NCBI RefSeq assembly: GCF_007713735.2
Contig: NZ_VMNW02000075.1
Location: forward strand, 1 to 46,499
Origin: Amycolatopsis acidicola
GTDB taxonomy: Bacteria; Actinomycetota; Actinomycetes; Mycobacteriales; Pseudonocardiaceae
Reading direction: 5' to 3'
DNA: 46,499 nt
Part shown: piece by piece, positions 40,508-46,499 of the stretch
Numbering within the stretch: the stretch's first letter is position 1
How the letters are laid out: the number at the start of each line of letters is the position of its first letter
Position numbers and translations under genes: made by a program
The notes under the pieces: generated by a model
What the model was told of the DNA's origin: nothing
The model's database searches: none
The model's input: only the letters and a program-made list of their open reading frames with translations

Positions 40508-41545
40508 ATGTACGAAAAGGACGGTGAGCGCTACTTCGTCGTCGACGGGCACACGCATTTCTGGGACGCGAGCCCGGACAACTGGGTGCCGGGGCAGGAG
40601 GAGTACGCGAAGGGCTGGATCGAGTGCTTCCACGCCTACCAGGGCCTCGGCCCGGCCGAGACGCACTGGCCGATCGACCGGTTCCAGAAGTACTCCGAGG
40701 AACTGATGATGCACGACCTGTTCGAGGTCGGCCACGTGGACAAGGCGATCTTCCAGCCGACGAACCTGCGCCAGTGGTACACCAACGGGTTCAACACCAC
40801 CGAGTCCGACGGCGCGATGGCCGAGCGGCACCCGGGGAAGTTCCTCGTCAACACCACGTTCGACCCCCGCGAGGGCGACGCCGGGATGCGCGCCTTCGAG
40901 GAGCGGGTGAAGCGGTACAACTGCAAGGGAGTCAAGCTCTACACGGCCGAATGGCGCGGGGACTCGCGCGGCTGGAGCCTCAAGTCACCGGAAGCCTCGC
41001 GGTACCTGGAGAAGTGCGAGCAACTGGGCGTCAAGAACATCCACATCCACAAGGGCCCGACGATCTGGCCACTGGACAAGGACGCCTTCGATGTGTCCGA
41101 TGTGGACTATGTGGCGACCAACTTCCAGGGCCTGAACTTCATCGTCGAGCACGTGGGCCTGCCGCGGATCGAGGACTTCTGCTTCATGGCCACCCAGGAG
41201 CGCAACGTCTACGCGGGCCTGGCGGTCGTGGTGGGCGGGCTGATGCACGCCCGGCCGAAGTTCTTCGCGAAGGTGATGGGCGAGCTGATGTTCTGGCTCG
41301 GCGAGGACAAGCTCCTCTTCGGCGCGGACTACGCGATCTGGGAACCCAAGTGGCAGGTGGAAGGGTTCGTCGACTGGAACATGCCCGGCGACGACGAGCT
41401 GTCGGACTTCCCGCCGCTGACGGTCGCCCAGAAGAAGAAGATCCTCGGCCTGAACGCGGCCCGGCTCTACGACATCGAAGTGCCGGCCGAACTGCGGCTG
41501 GAGGCACCGGGATCCGCCGAGCCGGTCGGCGCGGCGGGATCGTGA
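40508..41545 (+). CDS. Amidohydrolase-family protein of the monooxygenase cluster
   Basis: 345 aa, Amidohydro_2 (ACMSD-like) TIM barrel. Metal-site residues: H15 and H17 (DGHTHFWD), K143 (GVKLYT), H179/H181 (IHIHKG), H215 (VEHVG) and D274 (FGADYA). The complete set suggests an active metal-dependent hydrolase or decarboxylase. An equivalent gene follows prmABCD/mimABCD in known clusters; its reaction there is not established to my knowledge. ATG follows CTGGAGA. Its stop overlaps the DUF59 gene start by four bases. Confidence 0.9.
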   Translation: MYEKDGERYFVVDGHTHFWDASPDNWVPGQEEYAKGWIECFHAYQGLGPAETHWPIDRFQKYSEELMMHDLFEVGHVDKAIFQPTNLRQWYTNGFNTTESDGAMAERHPGKFLVNTTFDPREGDAGMRAFEERVKRYNCKGVKLYTAEWRGDSRGWSLKSPEASRYLEKCEQLGVKNIHIHKGPTIWPLDKDAFDVSDVDYVATNFQGLNFIVEHVGLPRIEDFCFMATQERNVYAGLAVVVGGLMHARPKFFAKVMGELMFWLGEDKLLFGADYAIWEPKWQVEGFVDWNMPGDDELSDFPPLTVAQKKKILGLNAARLYDIEVPAELRLEAPGSAEPVGAAGS

Positions 41546-42249
41546 CCACGGTGGAAGCCGGCCGGACGGCGGCGGCCGTCTGGTCGGCTCTCGGCACGGT
41601 GCGGGACCCGGAGCTCGACGAACCGTTGACGGACCTGGGTTTCGTGTCGCGGGCGGAGGTGGACGAGGCCGGCAGAGCCGTGGTGCGGCTGCGGCTGCCG
41701 ACCTACTTCTGCGCGCCGAACTTCGCGTTCCTGATGGTGGCGGACGCCTACGACGCGGTATCGGCGGTACCCGGCGTGGCCGAAGCCGAAGTGGAGCTGG
41801 AGGACCACTTCGCCGCCGGGGCGATCAACCGGGGCGTGGCCGCGCGCGCCGGTTTCGTCGCGTCTTTCGAGGGTGAAGCGGTGGACGAGCTGGACACCCT
41901 GCGCACGGACTTCGTGCGCAAGGCGGTACTCGCGGGCACGGACAGGGTTTGCCGCGGGCTGCTCGCCGCCGGGACACCGCGGGAGAGGCTGGGCTCGCTG
42001 ACGCTCGGCGACGTCCCCGCCGGGGCGGAGCTGGAGCGCCTGCGGGCCCGCCGCCGCGAAATCGGGCTGCCGGCGGGGGATCGCGATCCGCTGCTCGTCG
42101 ACGCCGTCACGGGCGCGCCCGTCCCGTCCGGCGCGCTCGACCGCCACCTGCGTTTCGCGCGGCTGACCCGGACCAGCCAGGAGGCGAACTCCGGGGTCTG
42201 CCGCGGCATGCTGCTCGCGCGTTACCCGACAAAGGAGGGCACGGGATGA
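41542..42249 (+). CDS. DUF59/MIP18-family metal-cluster assembly protein
   Basis: 235 aa from GTG 41542. The N-terminal ~100 residues are a DUF59 domain (LGTVRDPELDEPLTDLGFVS, and LPTYFCAPNFAFLMVADAYD with the conserved Cys). The C-terminal ~135 residues are a cluster-specific extension. DUF59 proteins act in iron-sulfur protein maturation or related oxygenase systems (PaaD, SufT). Here it probably helps load iron into the hydroxylase or the reductase 2Fe-2S centre. Four-base overlaps with both neighbours. Confidence 0.88.
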   Translation: MTTVEAGRTAAAVWSALGTVRDPELDEPLTDLGFVSRAEVDEAGRAVVRLRLPTYFCAPNFAFLMVADAYDAVSAVPGVAEAEVELEDHFAAGAINRGVAARAGFVASFEGEAVDELDTLRTDFVRKAVLAGTDRVCRGLLAAGTPRERLGSLTLGDVPAGAELERLRARRREIGLPAGDRDPLLVDAVTGAPVPSGALDRHLRFARLTRTSQEANSGVCRGMLLARYPTKEGTG

Positions 42250-43271
42250 AGGCCGTCCGGCTGCACGAATACCACCGCCAACCCACCGTCGAAGAGGTGC
42301 CGGAGCCCAGCGCGAAGGAGCCCTTCGACGTGGTCGTCAAGATCGGCGGCGCCGGGGTGTGCCGCACCGATCTGCACATCATCGAACAGCAGTGGGCGGA
42401 GAAGTCCGGGGTCACGCTGCCTTACACCATCGGGCACGAGAACGCGGGCTGGGTGCACGAAGTCGGCTCCGCGGTGTCCAATGTGGAGCCCGGCGACACG
42501 GTGATCCTGCACCCGACGCCGACCTGCGGGCTCTGCCACGCGTGCCGCGCGGGCGACGACATGCACTGCACGAACAACGCCTTCCCCGGCATCGACTGCG
42601 ACGGCGGCATGGCCGAGTACCTGCTCACCTCGGCGCGCGCGTGCATCAAGCTCGACCCGGCCACGCAGCCCGCCGACGTGGCGGCGCTCGCGGACGCCGG
42701 GATCACCGCGTACCACGCCGTGCGCAAGGCGGTTCCGTTGCTGTACCCGGGAACCGTGTGCGTGGTCAACGGCGCGGGCGGGCTCGGGCACATCGGCATC
42801 CAGTCGCTACGCGCGCTGACCGCGACGAAGGTCGTCGTCGTGGACCGGAACGCCGAGGCCCTGAAACTGGCCGAACAGCTGGGCGCGGACGAAACCGTGC
42901 TGGCGGACGGGAAACACGTCGAGGCCGTCCTCGACCTGACCGGCGGCAACGGGGCCGAGGTCGTCCTCGACTTCGTGGCCGAACAGGGCGCGCAGCAGGA
43001 CGCGTTCGCGATGACCCGCCGGGGCGGCTCGCATTTCGTGATCGGCTACGGCGGAAACATCGACATCCCCACGATCGACATCATCTCCACCGAACGCAAC
43101 GTGGTGGGGAACCTGGTCGGCACCTACAACGATCTCGTGGAGCTGATGGTGCTCGCCGAATCGGGCAGAGTCACCCTGCACACCCGGAAGTACCCGCTGG
43201 ACGCCGCGCTCGACGCGCTGGCCGATCTCGACGCCGGCCGGGTCCGCGGCCGCGCGATCCTCACGCCGTAG
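42246..43271 (+). CDS. adh1: Zinc-dependent alcohol dehydrogenase
   Basis: 341 aa, medium-chain dehydrogenase. Catalytic Zn site: C39 (GVCRTDLH) and H64-E65 (GHENAG). Structural Zn: C94, C97, C100 and C108 (CGLCHACRAGDDMHC). Rossmann motif NGAGGLGHIGIQ. It oxidises the alcohol made by the monooxygenase, for example 2-propanol or another secondary alcohol, with NAD. Same position as adh1 in Gordonia and Rhodococcus prm clusters. Start overlaps the DUF59 stop (ATGA). Confidence 0.93.
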   Translation: MKAVRLHEYHRQPTVEEVPEPSAKEPFDVVVKIGGAGVCRTDLHIIEQQWAEKSGVTLPYTIGHENAGWVHEVGSAVSNVEPGDTVILHPTPTCGLCHACRAGDDMHCTNNAFPGIDCDGGMAEYLLTSARACIKLDPATQPADVAALADAGITAYHAVRKAVPLLYPGTVCVVNGAGGLGHIGIQSLRALTATKVVVVDRNAEALKLAEQLGADETVLADGKHVEAVLDLTGGNGAEVVLDFVAEQGAQQDAFAMTRRGGSHFVIGYGGNIDIPTIDIISTERNVVGNLVGTYNDLVELMVLAESGRVTLHTRKYPLDAALDALADLDAGRVRGRAILTP

Positions 43272-43283
43272 GGAGCACTCACG

Positions 43284-44975
43284 ATGGCCAAGGAACTGCG
43301 TTTCGGCGCCGACGCCCGCGAACTGCTGCTGTCCGGGGTGGACAAACTCGCCGAAGCCGTGAAGTCGACGCTGGGCCCCAAGGGGCGCAACGTGATCATC
43401 GAGAAGATCACCGGTTCGCCGGTGGTGACCAACGACGGCGTCACCATCGCGCGCGAGATCCACCTGAAGGACCAGTTCGAGAACATGGGCGCGCAGCTGG
43501 TCAAGGAGGCCGCGATCAAGACCAACGACGTGGTGGGCGACGGCACCACCACGGCGACGGTGCTGGCGCAGGCCATCGTGCGGGAAGGGATGCGGGCGAT
43601 CGGCCGGGGCGGCAACCCGGTGCTGGTGAAACGCGGTATCGACCACGCCGTCGCGCGGCTGGTCGAGCACCTGGAGAAGGCGGCGCACCCGGTGGTCACC
43701 GAGCAGGACTACGCCCGGGTCGCCGCCATCTCCGCCAACGACGACGACGCGGTCGGCGCGGTGATCGCCAAGGCACTGCACACGGTGGGCGACGGCGGCG
43801 TGGTGACCGTGGAGGAGTCGCCGCGGATCGGGATGTCGGTGGATTTCGTCGAGGGCTTCGAGTTCGACAACGGGTACCTTTCGCCTTATCTGGTCACGGA
43901 TCCGGGCAGGCTGGAGGCGGTGCTGGACGATCCGTACATCCTGATGTGCGCGGAGAAGGTGACCAGTGTCCAGCAGCTGATGCCGGTGCTGGACAAGATC
44001 ATGCGCGCGCCGCGGCCGCTGGTGCTGATCGCCGAGACGGTCGAGGGTTCGGCGCTGAGCATGCTGGTGCACAACCAGGTCAACGGGACGTTCCAGTCGG
44101 TGGCCGTGCGGGCGCCCGGGTTCGGGGACCGGCGGTTGCACAAACTGGAGGATCTCGCCGCTGTCGTCGGCGGCAAGGTGCTGTCCCGGCACGCGTCGTT
44201 CACGCTGGAGACGATGACGCTGGAGCACCTGGGACGCGCGCGGCAGGTGCGCGTGGACGAGAACAAGACCACGATCGTCGGCGGTTCCGGCCCGGCGTCG
44301 GCGGTGGAGTTCCGGGTCAACCAGCTGCGCGCGGAGTTGGAGCGCGCGCAGTTCGGCATCGACGAGGACGTGCTGACCGAGCGGATCGGCGCGCTGACCG
44401 GGAAAGTCGCGATGATCAAGGTCGGCGCGCCCACGCCGGCGGAGCTGAAGGAGCTCCAGCACCGGGTCGAGGACGCCCTGTCGGCCACCCGCGCGGCGAT
44501 GGCGGAGGGCATCGTCGCCGGTGGGGGCGCGGCACTGCTGCACGCGGAGAAAGTGTTGTCGGGACTGGGTTTGGAAGGCGACTACGCGACAGGCGCGGAC
44601 ATCGTGCGGCGCACGCTCGCGGAGCCCGCGCGCCTCATCGCCCAGAACGCGGGCTACCCGGCGGAGGAGGTCGTGGAGCGCACGCGCGGACTGGACGACG
44701 ACGAGGGGTTCGACGCGCTGCTGGACCGGTACGGGAACATGATCGAGATGGGCATCATCGACCCGCTGCGGGTGTGCCGTTCGGCGCTGCAGAACGGGGC
44801 ATCCGTCGCGGGGCTGTTGCTGACCACGAACTCCCTGATCGCCGAGGAACAGACCCCGTGGGGCGGAAGCCCCGCGTTGATGACCGAATACGGCCCGCTG
44901 GACGAAGGACTGCACCAGCCCTCGCCGGACGCCAGTACGCCCCAGTCGCTGGGGCTCGGTCCTTCGGTGGGGTGA
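43284..44975 (+). CDS. mimG: Cluster-specific GroEL-like chaperonin (MimG)
   Basis: 563 aa. All chaperonin hallmarks are present: LGPKGRNVIIEK, NDGVTIAREI with D51, the ATP loop VVGDGTTTATV (83-93) and VEDALSATRAAMAEGIVAGG with the catalytic Asp. The C-terminus has no GGM repeat and ends in a Pro/Ser tail. No groES is nearby. In mycobacteria the equivalent MimG is needed for functional expression of the mim hydroxylase. It is the last gene of the operon, 12 bp after adh. Highly diverged from a housekeeping GroEL in length and tail. Confidence 0.95.
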   Translation: MAKELRFGADARELLLSGVDKLAEAVKSTLGPKGRNVIIEKITGSPVVTNDGVTIAREIHLKDQFENMGAQLVKEAAIKTNDVVGDGTTTATVLAQAIVREGMRAIGRGGNPVLVKRGIDHAVARLVEHLEKAAHPVVTEQDYARVAAISANDDDAVGAVIAKALHTVGDGGVVTVEESPRIGMSVDFVEGFEFDNGYLSPYLVTDPGRLEAVLDDPYILMCAEKVTSVQQLMPVLDKIMRAPRPLVLIAETVEGSALSMLVHNQVNGTFQSVAVRAPGFGDRRLHKLEDLAAVVGGKVLSRHASFTLETMTLEHLGRARQVRVDENKTTIVGGSGPASAVEFRVNQLRAELERAQFGIDEDVLTERIGALTGKVAMIKVGAPTPAELKELQHRVEDALSATRAAMAEGIVAGGGAALLHAEKVLSGLGLEGDYATGADIVRRTLAEPARLIAQNAGYPAEEVVERTRGLDDDEGFDALLDRYGNMIEMGIIDPLRVCRSALQNGASVAGLLLTTNSLIAEEQTPWGGSPALMTEYGPLDEGLHQPSPDASTPQSLGLGPSVG

Positions 44976-44989
44976 CGCCTTTGGTGTTG

Positions 44990-45043
44990 GTTGCGTTGGG
45001 GGCGCGGGGTGCGTTGGGGCAGCGGGTTGCGTTGCGGCAGCAA
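44990..45043. repeat. Three 18-bp tandem repeat units
   Basis: GTTGCGTTG cores at 44990, 45008 (first base pair GG) and 45026, each followed by GGGGC-type sequence, exact 18-bp spacing. They lie in the 328-bp gap after mimG. The gap also holds the 125-bp palindrome and a duplicated TCGGTGTTTATG near 45230-45255. No gene is seen in the gap. Confidence 0.7.
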
Positions 45044-45068
45044 CGGACGCGCGTGGCCGCGCTGTGTG

Positions 45069-45193
45069 CACCCCTCCACCGCCCCGATCTGTGAGTGTTC
45101 GCGATCTTGTCGCTGCGTCAAGGCGGGAAAGAGTACCTTGACCCAGCGCCAAGATCGCAAGAGCAGGCTGGGGATCGGGGCGGTGGAGGGGTG
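45069..45193. repeat. 125-bp nested palindromic element
   Basis: Outer arms 45069-45089 and 45173-45193 are a perfect 21-bp inverted repeat (CACCCCTCCACCGCCCCGAT at the left). Inner arms 45101-45123 and 45136-45158 match at 21 of 23 positions (GCGATCTTG...GTCAAGG). The two are nested with short unpaired segments and a 12-base terminal loop. It could be a miniature inverted-repeat element, a strong terminator for the mim operon or a structured RNA. No target-site duplication was identified and no transposase is near. Confidence 0.85.
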
Positions 45194-45303
45194 TGGTCGG
45201 TGGGTGTTCCCCGGCTTGTGTCGCCGGGTGTCGGTGTTTATGTCGGTGTTTATGCAGCCTAAAGTGTGAAAACAAACGTTCGATACCGCGGTATGATCGT
45301 GTT

Positions 45304-46499
45304 GTGATCACCACTCCCGTTCTCGTGTCCCGTTCCGTGTCGGCGTTGTCCGGTGTGGAGCTGCTGGATGCGTTGCGGGAGAACGAGATCCGGCGCCGTC
45401 AGGCGTATGGCGAGTCGTTGGGGTTGATCGCGGAGATTGATGCGCGTGGTCTGGCTGGACCTCTGGGGTATCGGGATACTGCGGCGCTGGTGCGGGAAAT
45501 GTTCGCCCTCAATCCGGCCGATGCGCGCCGCATGGTCACTCATGCCCGTGCGTTGAATGCCGGGGTGTCGCCCTCGGGTGCGCGGATCGAGGCCGCGTTG
45601 CCCCGGGTCGCCGACGCGTTGGCTGAGGGGGCGATCGGGCCGGAGCAGGTGGAGACCATCCATGCCGCCGTCCACGCACTTCCTGCGACCGCGTCGACCG
45701 ACGACCGTGCCGTGGCCGAGAAGATCCTGTGCGAGGCCGCCAGTGTGAGTGAACCCCGCATCGTCGCCCGCCTCGGCCGCGAAATCGCCCAACGCCTCGA
45801 CCCCGACGGGCACCAACCCGACGATCAAGACCCGGCCCGCCCGCAACGGCGCCTCGATATCACCGAACGCCACAACGGTGGTATCACCGGCAGCTTTGAC
45901 CTCGACACCGAAACCGGCGCCCTCCTGACCACCCTGCTCTCACCCCTGACCACACCCCGCGCCAGCGACGACGGCCCCGACCTACGCACCCCGTCCGAAC
46001 GTCGCGGGGATGCGTTCGCCGACATCCTGCGCCTGGCCGCGCACAGCCCCGACATCCCCACCGAAGCCGGAGAACCCGCCACCCTCCTGGTCAGCGTCAC
46101 CCTCGACCAACTCACCACCGGCCTCGGCCACGGCCTGCTCGACGGCTACGAAACCCTCTCCGCCGCCCACATCCGCCGCATGGCCTGCGACGCGAAGATC
46201 GTGCCCGTCGTCCTCGGCGCGCACAGTGAAACCCTCGACATCGGCCGCGCCACCCGCATCGTCCCCCGCCGCATCCGCCGCGCCCTCATCCGCCGCGACA
46301 AAGGCTGCACCTTCCCCTCCTGCGCCCGCAAAGCCAAATGGACCCAAGCCCACCACATCATCCCCTGGGCACAGGGCGGGCCCACGTCACTGGCGAACCT
46401 CACCTTGCTGTGCAGCCACCATCACCATGTCCTGCACCGCACCCCATGGCGCATCCGCATGATCCACGGACACCCGTGGTACCTCCCACCCACCCACAT
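45304..46499 (+). CDS. DUF222/HNH endonuclease-domain protein (13E12-like), 3' truncated by window
   Basis: The GTG start at 45304 opens a frame that stays open to the window end (398 codons seen). The N-terminal ~280 residues are DUF222 (ALVREMFALNPADARRMVTH, ARALNAGVSPSG). Next come a Cys region (KGCTFPSCARKAKWTQAHHI) and the HNH motif (HHIIPWAQGG, NLTLLCSHHHHVLHR). The family is multicopy in actinobacteria, related to mycobacterial 13E12 repeats; its role is unsettled. TATGAT at 45292-45297 is a possible -10, overlapping the ATACCGCGGTAT palindrome. Codon use shifts from G/T-ending to C-ending codons near 45750, unlike other genes here. Confidence 0.88.
   Translation, partial: MITTPVLVSRSVSALSGVELLDALRENEIRRRQAYGESLGLIAEIDARGLAGPLGYRDTAALVREMFALNPADARRMVTHARALNAGVSPSGARIEAALPRVADALAEGAIGPEQVETIHAAVHALPATASTDDRAVAEKILCEAASVSEPRIVARLGREIAQRLDPDGHQPDDQDPARPQRRLDITERHNGGITGSFDLDTETGALLTTLLSPLTTPRASDDGPDLRTPSERRGDAFADILRLAAHSPDIPTEAGEPATLLVSVTLDQLTTGLGHGLLDGYETLSAAHIRRMACDAKIVPVVLGAHSETLDIGRATRIVPRRIRRALIRRDKGCTFPSCARKAKWTQAHHIIPWAQGGPTSLANLTLLCSHHHHVLHRTPWRIRMIHGHPWYLPPTH

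Noticed and set aside
45069..45193. Insertion sequence ends
   Set aside because: The arms enclose only 125 bp with no transposase and no visible target duplication, so at most a non-autonomous element.
42359..45314. Long overlapping frames on both strands (911 codons plus, 835 codons minus) over adh and mimG
   Set aside because: Both are shadows of the alcohol dehydrogenase and chaperonin, which have intact catalytic motifs.

Overview
The window is about 72% GC, with short or overlapping gene junctions, G/C-ending codons, a complete actinobacterial Mce import operon, PucR- and LuxR-type regulators and a SOS box of the actinobacterial LexA type. This fits a Pseudonocardiales actinomycete, most likely Amycolatopsis or a close relative. 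The genus is inferred from gene style; no marker gene is present. No tRNA, rRNA, CRISPR array, insertion sequence or phage gene was seen.

Layout. (1) 1-10300 is a mixed catabolic and regulatory stretch: an aldo/keto reductase and LLM-type oxidoreductase pair opposite a TetR gene with a twin operator, a second TetR gene opposite a transporter plus acyl-CoA ligase pair, a secreted lipase, and a large LuxR-type ATPase regulator. (2) 10361-23820 is an envelope and lipid-uptake region. A secreted repeat-linker protein faces an SRPBCC/acyl-CoA ligase fusion. A second secreted protein, related to the first, overlaps yrbE by one base and starts a ten-gene operon: secreted protein, yrbEA, yrbEB, mceA-F, lipoprotein. 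(3) 23821-30330 holds two tandem PucR regulators, a group 2 sigma factor, a stand-alone LigD-type polymerase, a TetR/GNAT pair with three identical-core operators and a 39-codon acidic ORF. (4) 30331-33705 has an SOS-controlled dinB, a frameshifted small gene, an Smr-domain protein and an MFS exporter. (5) 33793-44975 is a complete binuclear-iron monooxygenase locus of the mim/prm (propane/acetone/phenol) type: divergent regulator mimR, an unknown 77-aa protein, mimABCD, amidohydrolase, DUF59 protein, alcohol dehydrogenase and a dedicated GroEL. (6) 44976-46499 has a 125-bp nested palindrome and the start of a DUF222/HNH gene that runs off the window.

How it works together. The monooxygenase hydroxylates a short alkane, ketone or phenol, the Zn alcohol dehydrogenase oxidises the alcohol, the GroEL probably folds the hydroxylase, and the DUF59 protein probably helps metal-centre assembly. 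Two copies of TGTCTCA-N3-TGAGAC, one on each side of the 77-aa gene, are the probable MimR sites. The Mce operon probably imports a lipid or steroid that the neighbouring acyl-CoA ligases could activate.

The most unusual signals are non-coding. A 21-bp-period repeat family lies at gene 3' ends, and one copy is a near-perfect long inverted repeat between convergent genes. A palindrome, GTCCA-N3-TGGAC, occurs seven times exactly, far above chance. A nested 125-bp palindrome lies before the HNH gene. On the gene side, the coupling of the DUF6801-like secreted protein to YrbE and the 77-aa monooxygenase-linked protein are the best candidates for undescribed function.
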